Assembly: GCA_902464175.1 (NCBI GenBank)
Contig: CABQHZ010000004.1
Coordinates: 1 to 35,884, forward strand
DNA length: 35,884 nucleotides
From: an uncultured Collinsella sp.
GTDB taxonomy: Bacteria; Actinomycetota; Coriobacteriia; Coriobacteriales; Coriobacteriaceae
Direction: 5' to 3'
Positions 10,719-18,436 of this stretch are shown piece by piece. A program made the position numbers and the translations under genes. Position 1 is the stretch's first letter, and each line of letters starts with the position of its first letter. The notes beneath the pieces were generated by a model. The model was not told the origin of the DNA. It saw only the letters and a list, made by a program, of their open reading frames with translations, and searched no databases.

Positions 10719-10757
10719 CAAAAAGCCGAGGTCTCAACACGAGGCCTCGGCTTTTTT
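10719..10757. terminator. Bidirectional intrinsic terminator
   Basis: GCCGAGG (10725-10731) pairs with CCTCGGC (10745-10751). The stem is preceded by five A residues and followed by a run of seven T residues, so it can serve both the plus-strand amidohydrolase and the converging minus-strand zinc-ribbon gene. A second small hairpin (GGGCGACA/TGTCGCCC, 10685-10714) precedes it. Confidence 0.85.
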
Positions 10758-10819
10758 ATCGAACAAATACTTAAGATTTGGGACAAACAAACCTGATTAA
10801 TTTGTCCCGCGTGCGGGTG

Positions 10820-11293
10820 CTAGGAGCGGGTTTCCATCTTGGTGTGGCACTTGGGGCAGGTGACGCGGATCTTGCCTTTGCCCTTGGGGACGGAGAGCAT
10901 CTGGCCGCAGTTGGGGCACTTGAGGTATGCCGTAGTTTTGCGGCCCTTCCACATCTTCTTGGCCGTGCGCTTGGCACGCTCCAGGTCCTCTTTGCTGGTG
11001 CCGGCCGCGCGCGAGGCATTGGTCGCCGCGGCGCCGCCGCCCAGGCTGGCGACGAACTTGCCCAGACCGGGGACGTTCGCGGTCGCGGCGACAAAGGCCT
11101 CGTTCTCCTTACGGCGTGCGTCGATGTTTTTGGACAGGCCGCGCAGCACACCAATCACGATCACGGCGATGGCGATCCAACTGAGCCACTGGATACGAGC
11201 CATCGAACCGATCATTGCGATGACGATTCCAGCAAAGCCCATCACGATGGTGAGCTCATCGGCGCCATTGCGGCCCTTCATAAAGTCATTCAT
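10820..11293 (-). CDS. Zinc-ribbon membrane protein, 157 aa
   Basis: A small protein with two hydrophobic segments (about 13-31 and 34-51), a linker of about 60 residues rich in Ala, Gly and Lys, and a C-terminal zinc ribbon with CPNCGQML and CPKCHTKM pairs. This suggests a membrane-anchored cytoplasmic zinc-binding protein of unknown role. The frame opens at 11323, but the ATG at 11293 (MNDFMKGRNG) has GAAAGG 8 bp upstream and is preferred. It lies downstream of csoR on the same strand, separated by 146 bp that include a nested-hairpin element, so it is probably not part of the copper operon. Confidence 0.75.
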   Translation of the reverse strand: MNDFMKGRNGADELTIVMGFAGIVIAMIGSMARIQWLSWIAIAVIVIGVLRGLSKNIDARRKENEAFVAATANVPGLGKFVASLGGGAAATNASRAAGTSKEDLERAKRTAKKMWKGRKTTAYLKCPNCGQMLSVPKGKGKIRVTCPKCHTKMETRS

Positions 11294-11347
11294 GCAAATT
11301 GCCTTTCGTTCGATATGCTGCACGCCTTTATACCCGATTTAGAGCAA

Positions 11348-11429
11348 GGGGGACAGGTCAATCTGCACCAAGGTGGTGCAAACGTACCTATCCCCGATGC
11401 ACCAAGATGGTGCAAAGAAGTCTGTCCCC
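11348..11429. repeat. Nested inverted-repeat element between csoR and zinc-ribbon gene
   Basis: Outer arms GGGGACAG (11349-11356) and CTGTCCCC (11422-11429) enclose two near-identical small hairpins: TGCACCAAGGTGGTGCA (11364-11380) and TGCACCAAGATGGTGCA (11398-11414). It has the look of a REP-like mobile intergenic element. It might also act as a transcription stop after csoR, though it has no T-run on the minus strand. Confidence 0.7.
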
Positions 11430-11439
11430 AATGCCCCAA

Positions 11440-11712
11440 TTACTTGGAGAGCTTGTCGACGACGCGTTCGATCTCGGCGAGCTTGGCGGCCTTGAGGTCT
11501 TCGTCGCCCGATTCGATTGCCGAAGTCACGCAGCCCTCGATATGCGCTTTGAGCACGTCGGCGTTGATGCGCGCGAGGAGCGCCTGCGTTGCCATGAGCT
11601 GTGTGGAAATATCGACGCAGTAGCGGTCCTCCTCGACCATCCGCAGGATGCCGTCGATCTGACCGCGTGCCGTCTTGAGCATGCGGGTCACCGATTTATG
11701 GTCTGCCATCAT
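11440..11712 (-). CDS. csoR: CsoR-family copper-sensing repressor
   Basis: A 90-aa all-helical DNA-binding repressor. The C-H-C copper(I) triad of the CsoR branch is present: C32, H57 and C61, equivalent to Cys36/His61/Cys65 of Mycobacterium tuberculosis CsoR. The family start MLKTARGQIDGILRMVEED is clear. In the known mechanism apo-CsoR sits on the operator and copper(I) releases it, derepressing copper export. The start chosen is the first of two adjacent ATGs, with GAGGA 6 bp upstream; the longer frame to 11841 is Arg-rich and overlaps copZ. It is the last gene of copA-copZ-csoR, 38 bp after copZ, so it should repress its own synthesis. Confidence 0.93.
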   Translation of the reverse strand: MMADHKSVTRMLKTARGQIDGILRMVEEDRYCVDISTQLMATQALLARINADVLKAHIEGCVTSAIESGDEDLKAAKLAEIERVVDKLSK

Positions 11713-11750
11713 GGCGGGTCCTCGTTTCTGGTCGGGGTGCGCGTGGATCG

Positions 11751-11972
11751 TTACGCGGCGGTTACGGACAGGGCGTGGAACTTCTCGCCGGCGCCCTCGA
11801 CGGCGGCGGCGAGCTGCTCGGCGGTTACGGTGTCGGCGCACTCCACCTGGACGGTCTGGGTCTCGTGATCGGCGTCGGCGTCGGTCACGCCGTCAACGTT
11901 GAGCAGTGCCGTCTCGACAGTAGCGTCGCAGTGGCCGCACATGAGGCCCGAAGTCTTGATTGTGTAACGCAT
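11751..11972 (-). CDS. copZ: Copper chaperone, HMA domain
   Basis: A 73-aa single heavy-metal-associated domain. The metal motif is MCGHC with C12 and C15, in the GLMCGHCDATVETAL setting. CopZ-like chaperones carry copper(I) in the cytoplasm and hand it to CopA; they can also load CsoR. The ribosome-binding site AAGGAG lies 8 bp before the ATG. It sits between copA and csoR on the same strand. The 152-bp gap to copA contains a large hairpin, which may lower or separate its expression from that of copA. Confidence 0.93.
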   Translation of the reverse strand: MRYTIKTSGLMCGHCDATVETALLNVDGVTDADADHETQTVQVECADTVTAEQLAAAVEGAGEKFHALSVTAA

Positions 11973-12040
11973 GGGTGTACTCCTTATCGATTGAGATTAT
12001 CTGACAGTTTAGTCGTGAACAGCGTCATCTTAAAGGTGCG

Positions 12041-12128
12041 CTGAGGTGCCCGAGATTGCCCCGAAAGAGGAGCGAAGCGTACTTGGGTACGCGAGCGACG
12101 GTTTGAGGGGCAAGGTCGGGTGCATCAG
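12041..12128. repeat. Large imperfect hairpin at the copA 3' end
   Basis: The arms at 12041-12062 and 12107-12128 pair over about 17 of 22 positions (CTGA, CCCGA and TTGCCCC blocks match CGGGGCAA-type complements). An inner stem GCGTAC/GTACGC lies at about 12078-12092. The right arm overlaps the last codons of copA. With no T-run it is not a standard terminator; it could be an mRNA-stabilising or attenuating hairpin, or another dispersed repeat. Confidence 0.65.
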
Positions 12129-14467
12129 TGCGCCGTCTTGGGCTTAAAGGTTCGCAGGCGCAGAGCATTGCTTACGACGCACACGCTCGACAGGCTCATG
12201 GCCGCGGCGCCGAACATCGGCGAGAGCTGCCATCCGGTGAGCGGGAAGAACACGCCCGCGGCGAGCGGAATGCCGATGCCGTTGTAGAACAGTGCCCAGA
12301 ACAGGTCCTGCTTGATGTTGCGGATCGTGGCGCGCGACAGCTCGATGGCACGGGCGACGTCCATGAGGTCGCTGCGCATGAGCACCACGTCGGCACCCTC
12401 CTTGGCGATGTCGGCGCCGGTGCCGATGGCAAGGCCCACGTCGGCGCGTGCCAGGGCGGGGGAGTCGTTGATGCCGTCGCCCACCATGGCGACCTTGCCG
12501 CCCGCATCCTGCAGTTCGCGCACGTGGCGTTCCTTATCGGCGGGCAGGACGTCGGCGATAACCTGTTCGCTGGTGAGTCCCACGCGGCGGGCGATGGCCT
12601 CGGCCGTCACGCGGTTGTCGCCGGTGAGCATGCGCACGTCGACGCCGAGCTTGCGGAGCGCGGCGATTGCCTCGGCACTCGTTTCTTTGACCTCGTCAGC
12701 CACGGCGATGGTGCCGACAAGCTCGTCGTTCTTGGCAAAGAACAGCGGCGTTTTGCCCTCGGCGGCAAATCGCTCCGCAAGTCCTGCGGGCACGGTGATA
12801 CCCAGCTCGCTCATCAGACGAACGTTGCCGGCAGCAATGACGTTTTGTCCCTCGCGCGCCGTAACGCCTCGTCCAGGCACGGCGGCAAAGTCCTCGACCA
12901 TGCGCGCGACGATTCCGCGCGACTCGCACTCGGCCATAATCGCTTCGGCCAGCGGGTGCTCGCTCTGGCGCTCCAGCGCGGCGGCGAGTTTAAGCAGTGC
13001 CTTCTCGCTCATGGCGGGCGAGCCGTCAGTGCGCGTGGCCACCACGATATCGGTCACGGCAGGCTTGCCGCGGGTGACGGTGCCCGTCTTATCGAGTACC
13101 ACGGTGCCCACGTTGCGCAGGTTCTCCAGTGCCTCGGCGCTCTTAAACAGAATGCCCATCTCGGCGCCCTTGCCGGTGCCCACCATAATGGCGACGGGCG
13201 TGGCCAGACCCAGTGCGCACGGACAGCTGATCACCAGCACGGCCACGGCGGAGGTGAGCGCTTCGTTGATGCTGCCGGTCAGCACCATCCACGCCACAAA
13301 GGTTACGGCAGAGATTGCAAACACCACGGGCACGAACACACCGGCGACCTTGTCGGCCATGCGGGCGATGGGCGCCTTGGTGGCGTTGGCGTCCTCGACG
13401 AGCTGGATGATCTTGGCGAGCGACGTGTCGGCGCCCACGCGCGTGGCACGGAAGGTAAACGAGCCGGTGCGGTTGACCGTGGCGGCGTTGACGGTGTCGC
13501 CGGCGGTCTTTTCCACGGGGATGGACTCGCCGGTGAGCGCGCTCTCGTCCACGGCCGAGGCACCCTCGAGCACCACGCCGTCGACGGGGATGGACTCGCC
13601 GGGGCGCACGCGCAGGACCTGGCCGGGAAGGATACTGTCGACGTCGACAGTGGTTTCGGTGCCGTCGTCGGCAACGACGGTCGCAGTCTTGGGTGCCAAG
13701 TCGATGAGCGCCTCGATAGCGCCGCCGGTTTTGGACTTGCTGCGCGTCTCGAGGTATTTGCCCACGGTGACCAGCGACAGGATCGTGCCGGCGCTCTCAA
13801 AATACAGATTGTCCATGCTCGTCATCATGGCCTCGTGGATTTGCCCGGCGGCCAGCTGATCGGCCATGATAAACATGGCATAGAGCGACCAGGCAATCGA
13901 CGCGGTGGCGCCGACGGCGATGAGAGCGTCCATGGTCGGCGCGCCGTGCGCGAGCGATTTAAACCCGTTGATAAAGTATGCGTCGTTGACGTAGACGATG
14001 GGGATGAGCAGGACGAGCTCGGTGAGCGCGAGCGTCATGCTGTGGGTATGGTCGGTGAAAATGCCGGGTAGCGGCCAGCCAAGCATGTGCCCCATGCCTA
14101 TGTAGAACAGTGGGATGAGGAATACGATCGAGAGGATGAGGCGGGTGCGCATGGCGGAGGCGGCGGCCTCCAGCTTTTTGGTAGGCGACTCCATATGGGC
14201 GGCGCCAGACCTGGCTTGTGCGCTGCCGTTTGAGCTGGCGGCACCGGTGCTCGCATCAACGGGTGAGGCCGAGTAGCCCGCGCGGTCGACGGCGGTGCAG
14301 ATGTCATCGGGGGAGACCTGCGCGGGGTCGTAGTCCACCAGCATAGAGCCGGCGAGCAGATTGACCGCGACGCTCTCGACGCCGTCGAGCTTGCTCACGG
14401 CACGGTCCACGTGCGCCTGACAGGCGGCGCATGTCATGCCACCCACATCGAATTTATCTTGAGCCAT
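12125..14467 (-). CDS. copA: Copper-exporting P1B-1-type ATPase
   Basis: A 780-aa membrane pump that exports copper(I) at the cost of ATP. It has one N-terminal HMA domain with MTCAAC (C13, C16), a linker of about 50 residues rich in Ser/Ala, the transmembrane copper site CPC (C415-P416-C417), the phosphorylated aspartate D459 in DKTGT, the hinge motif GDGINDSPA, a Tyr-Asn pair in the penultimate membrane helix (WALFYNGIG) and MSLSSV in the last. This CPC/YN/MxxSS set assigns copper(I) specificity in the family. The ATG has AAAGGAG about 6 bp upstream. It is the first gene of the operon behind a CsoR-type operator. Confidence 0.96.
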   Translation of the reverse strand: MAQDKFDVGGMTCAACQAHVDRAVSKLDGVESVAVNLLAGSMLVDYDPAQVSPDDICTAVDRAGYSASPVDASTGAASSNGSAQARSGAAHMESPTKKLEAAASAMRTRLILSIVFLIPLFYIGMGHMLGWPLPGIFTDHTHSMTLALTELVLLIPIVYVNDAYFINGFKSLAHGAPTMDALIAVGATASIAWSLYAMFIMADQLAAGQIHEAMMTSMDNLYFESAGTILSLVTVGKYLETRSKSKTGGAIEALIDLAPKTATVVADDGTETTVDVDSILPGQVLRVRPGESIPVDGVVLEGASAVDESALTGESIPVEKTAGDTVNAATVNRTGSFTFRATRVGADTSLAKIIQLVEDANATKAPIARMADKVAGVFVPVVFAISAVTFVAWMVLTGSINEALTSAVAVLVISCPCALGLATPVAIMVGTGKGAEMGILFKSAEALENLRNVGTVVLDKTGTVTRGKPAVTDIVVATRTDGSPAMSEKALLKLAAALERQSEHPLAEAIMAECESRGIVARMVEDFAAVPGRGVTAREGQNVIAAGNVRLMSELGITVPAGLAERFAAEGKTPLFFAKNDELVGTIAVADEVKETSAEAIAALRKLGVDVRMLTGDNRVTAEAIARRVGLTSEQVIADVLPADKERHVRELQDAGGKVAMVGDGINDSPALARADVGLAIGTGADIAKEGADVVLMRSDLMDVARAIELSRATIRNIKQDLFWALFYNGIGIPLAAGVFFPLTGWQLSPMFGAAAMSLSSVCVVSNALRLRTFKPKTAH

Positions 14468-14514
14468 GGCTTCTCCTTTCTGTGGCTCGGTATTGGAATT
14501 GTTAACCTGCCGAT

Positions 14515-14545
14515 ACTATACACCCATACCCCCTGGGGGTGTCCA
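14515..14545 (-). promoter_or_regulatory. cop promoter with CsoR-type operator
   Basis: On the minus strand a TATAGT -10 box (14520-14515) and a TGGACA -35 box (14545-14540) are separated by 19 bp. The spacer holds the GC-rich dyad ATACCCCCTGGGGGTGT (14526-14542 on the plus strand), matching the pattern of CsoR operators, with AT-rich ends and a G/C-run centre. A repressor bound there would cover both promoter boxes. The start of copA is about 48 bp downstream of the -10. Confidence 0.75.
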
Positions 14546-14616
14546 GTAATAGTTGGAATGTATGACTTTTCATTACAGATGAGGGTGGCTGCTCAATCGG
14601 TGGCCGTCTCTGCCAA

Positions 14617-14999
14617 ACATCTCAATCTGTAACGTCTGGACCGGTTTTTGAACCATAGCTGTTACAGATTTAGACAAACATTTCAACCGAAAACTAACGT
14701 CTCGATCTGTAACAACTAGACCCCGTTTTACCGAGTATTTGTTACAGATCAAGACAAACAGTTGGCAGGAAACTCAATGTCTTAATCTGTAACATCTAGA
14801 CTGGTTTTTTGGGTTCTAACTGTTACAGATCGAGACAGACTGTCCGCGGTCAACTCAAATGTCTTGATCTGTAACATCTAGAGAGGTTTTTAACCCCTTA
14901 CTGTTACAGATTGAGATGTTGTCTCGCGGGGCGGGGGCTTGTCTCGTTCTGTAACATCTAGACCTGTATCTGCCGAGCTAGTGTTACAGATCGAGACAA
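14617..14999. repeat. Palindromic repeat cluster D (5 units, 80-bp period)
   Basis: Five units begin at 14617, 14697, 14777, 14859 and 14939, i.e. steps of 80, 80, 82 and 80 bp. Each is about 61 bp with arms of the CTCGATCTGTAAC type. The centres of four or five units share CTAGAC or CTAGAG just inside the left arm, followed by a T-rich stretch, so this cluster looks like a recent tandem expansion. Some inter-unit stretches also share AACTCA. The cluster lies between the cop promoter and the stop of the first kinase gene. Confidence 0.95.
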
Positions 15000-15039
15000 T
15001 TGCCGGGGAGGGGTCCCGTCACGGCAAGACGCCCGCTCC

Positions 15040-17124
15040 CTAGATGCAGAACCCGGGGATCACGCAGGTTCGCTTGCTTGGCTTTTCCGCAGGCGTTGCG
15101 TACGTAAAGACGTCGCCGTCGTGTCCCACGCGATTCATATAGAGCGTGCCTTCGCTCTCCGATGTGTCGGGGCTCACCGTGCGCTCCCACCAACAGGTGT
15201 CCTTGCCCTTCCACTGGCGGACCATCGTCTCGTTCGTGGAATACGGGCTCACCTTGAGCTCGTGGAAGAGTTGGTACTCCTTGCCCTCGCCGTTGTAGAT
15301 GTCTGCCAGGTAGTGATAGTCCTCGGCAAACGAATCGGGCGGCTGCACGCCGCACAGCTCGACCATGGCGGGCAGCCAAAGGGTTGCGGGCAACTCGCTC
15401 AGACACGACGCACTGTTGGCGGCGCCAACGTTATTCGAGACCTTTTTGACAGATTTGATAAGCGCGCGCAACTCGTTGGGCAGCAGCTTAAGGCCGTCGC
15501 TGTCGAGCCATTCCCGCAGCTCGCAATCTGCCCAGCCGGCGCTCGGCGGTTCAGCCGCAGCGTTGCGCTCGGCAATACCCGCGTCGAACATAAACGTCAG
15601 CCCGGCCTTGCCCGTCCCGTCCAGAAGCTCATCGTGGCGGATGCCCACAAGCTGCGCGCCAACCTCCAGCCCGTTGGCGAGCTTCACACGCTTGGTGCAC
15701 GGATAAGGGATATGTCCATCGGCATCGAGCAGATGATAGCGCTTGGCAATCTCGCGTGCCTTGCTACGGGTCTCGGCGGCCTTAATCTTGAGCGAAATCT
15801 CCTGCAGCTGATCCCAGGTGTAGTCGTCAAGCGAACCGCGGATGCCGTCCAGGTAGTCGGGGATGCCAAATCCATGGGTTGCCGCCCCGATAACGCCGAG
15901 CCCCGCAACGGCTGCAACGACGCCGCCGATGACAAAGCGGCGGCGGGTCATGGCATCGTGACGGGCCTGCTCCAGGATCTCTCGTGCGCGCTCGCCGGCG
16001 ACGTCGACCTTAAGGTGCGTGCTAGAATCGATATCAATTGCGGCCTCGTCTCCTGCACCCTCGCGGTCCTCAGATTCTGCAGCGGGGAGGTATGTCGAGA
16101 GCACCTCGAGCATCTGCTGCTCGGTAGGGCGATCGCCCTGTTCGACCGAGATGCCCTTCATGATGATCTGGACAAGCGCTTTGTCGCCCTCGCAGCGCGG
16201 CTCGAGCGGCGCCGGTTTGGTCTTGGTCTTTATGAGGTAGAACGAGCCGGTTGCCGCGGCACCCGTCGACTCGACATCGAACGGTTTGCGACCGCTGTAG
16301 AGCTGGTACAGAATGCTCGAAAGCGCATAGACGTCGATCGCGGGCGAGCGGCGAAGGGCCGCGATGCCTTCGATATCCTGCGTGAGCATTTCGGGCGCGG
16401 CATATGCGGGTGTGGCAAAACGCCAAATGTCGGCACGTCGGGTGATTGTGTCGTCGCCGAGTGCCATGGTGGCGGAGCCCATGTCGATGAGGCAGGGGTC
16501 AAAGGAGCAATCGGCAATCTGCTGCTCGAGCGTTCGGCTGGTGGTGCGGAACATGATATTGGCGGGCGAAAGATCGCGGTGAACGACCGGGTTCACAAGG
16601 CCTTGGGTCATCAAGAGCGCGCGAAGCACGGCGTTTCCGACGGCGGCGACCGTCTGGGTGGTCAGCCCGCCCGAGGTATCGTGCGGAAGCAAGGGCAGCG
16701 CCCGCTTGAGCGAGGTGCCCTCGACCCACTCCATGAGGATGAGCGGGTCGTCCTCGCAAGAGCCGTAGCCATAGACACGCGGGAACCCGCTCAGGTGCGA
16801 GACGGTACACAGGTGACGGTACTCCTCGAACAGAGCGGCGGTATTGGCAAGGTGCGCGGCCAATTGCTCGGCGGAGCGGGTGGAGGCTTGGCCGGAAAGG
16901 ATGGCGTTGTCTGCCAGCAACTTGACGGCAAAGACCTCGCCGTTGGTGTTGGTCGCGCGCAGCACGTGGCCGATGTTGCCGTCGCTGCGATGGGCCGTTT
17001 GAAGAATAAGCGTCATAAACCGGCGCTTGGCGTCGTCCTCGGCACTGGGGTCGACTGCCACGGCGGTGTCGAACGTGTCGAGACGGATGAGCTTGTCGCC
17101 ATAGGCGCTATCGGTAGTATCCAT
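15040..17124 (-). CDS. Membrane Ser/Thr protein kinase with C-terminal DUF6273-like domain
   Basis: A 694-aa protein. Residues about 45-345 form a Hanks-type kinase: ATP-anchoring K68 in FAVKLL, catalytic loop HRDLSPAN (D184), metal-binding D214 in DMG instead of DFG, and APE at 243-245. The usual Lys of HRDLKPEN is replaced by Ser. A single membrane segment follows at about 396-418 after an RRR stop-transfer. The C-terminal 270 residues contain WADCELREWLDSDG, LPATLWLPAMVEL and a late WWER block typical of DUF6273, so the protein probably has a cytoplasmic kinase and an outside sensing or binding domain. The ATG has AAAGGA upstream. It is related to the kinase at 19798-21045 and lies behind the FHA gene on the same strand. 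Confidence 0.88.
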   Translation of the reverse strand: MDTTDSAYGDKLIRLDTFDTAVAVDPSAEDDAKRRFMTLILQTAHRSDGNIGHVLRATNTNGEVFAVKLLADNAILSGQASTRSAEQLAAHLANTAALFEEYRHLCTVSHLSGFPRVYGYGSCEDDPLILMEWVEGTSLKRALPLLPHDTSGGLTTQTVAAVGNAVLRALLMTQGLVNPVVHRDLSPANIMFRTTSRTLEQQIADCSFDPCLIDMGSATMALGDDTITRRADIWRFATPAYAAPEMLTQDIEGIAALRRSPAIDVYALSSILYQLYSGRKPFDVESTGAAATGSFYLIKTKTKPAPLEPRCEGDKALVQIIMKGISVEQGDRPTEQQMLEVLSTYLPAAESEDREGAGDEAAIDIDSSTHLKVDVAGERAREILEQARHDAMTRRRFVIGGVVAAVAGLGVIGAATHGFGIPDYLDGIRGSLDDYTWDQLQEISLKIKAAETRSKAREIAKRYHLLDADGHIPYPCTKRVKLANGLEVGAQLVGIRHDELLDGTGKAGLTFMFDAGIAERNAAAEPPSAGWADCELREWLDSDGLKLLPNELRALIKSVKKVSNNVGAANSASCLSELPATLWLPAMVELCGVQPPDSFAEDYHYLADIYNGEGKEYQLFHELKVSPYSTNETMVRQWKGKDTCWWERTVSPDTSESEGTLYMNRVGHDGDVFTYATPAEKPSKRTCVIPGFCI

Positions 17125-17161
17125 GGCGTTCCTTTGTCTGGCATGGGTTGCCGCACGTATG

Positions 17162-17212
17162 CGTCGGCAGTGCGGCTATTGGTAAAGCACCATGATAGCC
17201 GCACTGCCGACG
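17162..17212. repeat. Perfect 18-bp inverted repeat ahead of the first kinase gene
   Basis: CGTCGGCAGTGCGGCTAT (17162-17179) is exactly complementary to 17195-17212. The 15-bp loop itself contains TGGT and ACCA, which extend the stem with a one- or two-base bulge. The element lies 38 bp upstream of the minus-strand kinase start, i.e. in its leader, and downstream of the FHA gene's terminator. It has no T-run, so an operator or a leader hairpin is as likely as a terminator. Confidence 0.75.
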
Positions 17213-17263
17213 TATGCCGCTGAGTATTGTCGTTTACGACGCAGAAGGTAGAAGACGAAAGAC

Positions 17264-17292
17264 GGGCGGCGACCGTTTTTCGATCGCCGCCC
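17264..17292 (-). terminator. Terminator of the FHA gene
   Basis: A 9-bp perfect stem GGGCGGCGA (17264-17272) with TCGCCGCCC (17284-17292) begins 4 bp after the FHA stop codon. On the minus strand it is followed by GTCTTTCGTCTTC, a weak U-rich tail. Confidence 0.6.
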
Positions 17293-17295
17293 GCG

Positions 17296-18258
17296 CTAGT
17301 CCACAATGACAAGGAATGTCGTGTAGAGGCCCAGATGGAGCCTGTCGCTGTTTTCGATTTCCACCGGAGGATAGATCTTGCCGGGTTCGCGTTGGTCGCG
17401 CGGCGGCTCAATCACGATGTCACCGTCGCCCGCGCCCGATTCGAGGACGGTGCCGTTGGTCGATCCAAGTCCCTGGGCGTACCAGCGTCCGCCTTCGAGC
17501 CAAATCCGGAGATGCTCGCGCGATGCGTCGGCGCCTACATCGGTAATGCTAGGCGAGGCTTTGGGCAAAGAGCCGATTACCGTGCCGCGCGGGTCACGCG
17601 TAAGGGGGTGGATCTGCATGTCAACGCTGTTTCCGGCGTGCGTCCTAAGCAAGCCGAGATTGGGGGCGACGGTGCGCGGCTGCTCCAGGCTGCTCATAAA
17701 GCCACGTCCGACGGTGGTCTCGGTGGTGCCAAAGTGCCCGCCTGTCTTGCTGTCGCAAAAGCGCTCGACGGTGGCCACGCCTTGGATGGGGTCGGCGAGC
17801 GCCCCCGTTGCCACAAAGAGCATCAGGAAGAGCGTGCTCTTTTCGCGGGGGCTGTGGTCGTCGGAGCTGCGAATGCGCCCCAAGGCGTTGGCGTAGAGGC
17901 GATTATCGAGGCCATACTCGGCGAGAATCGACATCATCGCTTGAGCTGCAGGGCCGCTGTAATGGTCAGATAGCTCCTGGTAGGCACGCTCGCCACCACC
18001 AAGTTTGTTACCGATAGCGGCGGCTAGGTTAAGCGTAGAGACGGTGAAGTCATTGTAGATACCCGGCGCACACTGATCGGGCTCGCGGTGGACAATGTAG
18101 CGAGTGAGATACGAGCGGTTGGTGGAACATTTGTCGAGTAGGGCGCTGCCCGCATATGAGTTGCCGTTAATGAGCATGCGGGCGATCTCGAGATGCTTAA
18201 GACCGCCAAACGAGCGGATATCGTTGTAGAGGACCGAGCACGGTGTTTCCGCCGCCAT
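17296..18258 (-). CDS. FHA-domain protein, 320 aa
   Basis: The C-terminal part (about 224-320) is an FHA phosphothreonine-binding domain: G225-T-V-I-G, SREH at 246-249 and STNGT at 266-270 are the classic binding-loop residues. The N-terminal 200 residues are helical and unrecognised, without membrane segments. The protein should dock to Thr-phosphorylated partners, most plausibly products of the kinases nearby. The ATG has GGGAGG 6 bp upstream. It is the first gene of a minus-strand pair with the DUF6273-linked kinase, divergent from the zinc-ribbon gene at 18437. Confidence 0.88.
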   Translation of the reverse strand: MAAETPCSVLYNDIRSFGGLKHLEIARMLINGNSYAGSALLDKCSTNRSYLTRYIVHREPDQCAPGIYNDFTVSTLNLAAAIGNKLGGGERAYQELSDHYSGPAAQAMMSILAEYGLDNRLYANALGRIRSSDDHSPREKSTLFLMLFVATGALADPIQGVATVERFCDSKTGGHFGTTETTVGRGFMSSLEQPRTVAPNLGLLRTHAGNSVDMQIHPLTRDPRGTVIGSLPKASPSITDVGADASREHLRIWLEGGRWYAQGLGSTNGTVLESGAGDGDIVIEPPRDQREPGKIYPPVEIENSDRLHLGLYTTFLVIVD

Positions 18259-18436
18259 GGTCGCCTCCCTAGATAACTTCGATGACGTACAGCAAACATG
18301 ATAGGAATTGACTGCGCCTGAGCATGTCGACTCAAAAAATGTTGCGCAACGCTTTACATAACCGTTGAGACATTATAGGGCATACACACCAAATTGCAGG
18401 ATGGTTGCAAACGATACATTTGAGAGGTTGTGCTCC
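18259..18436. promoter_or_regulatory. Divergent promoter region with GTTGCGCAAC operator
   Basis: This gap separates the minus-strand FHA gene from the plus-strand zinc-ribbon gene. It contains TGTTGCGCAAC at 18340-18350, a palindrome shared with the other divergent region of the cluster at 21098-21150. Just beyond it are TTTACA (18353) and TTATAG (18373), possible but poorly spaced promoter boxes for the plus-strand gene. Confidence 0.55.

Noticed and set aside
12128..14071. 647-aa open frame on the plus strand
   Set aside because: Antisense shadow of copA with His/Gly/Arg-rich composition and no recognisable domain.
15121..17223. 700-aa open frame on the plus strand
   Set aside because: Antisense to the DUF6273-linked kinase, whose catalytic motifs are clear. 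No start signal.
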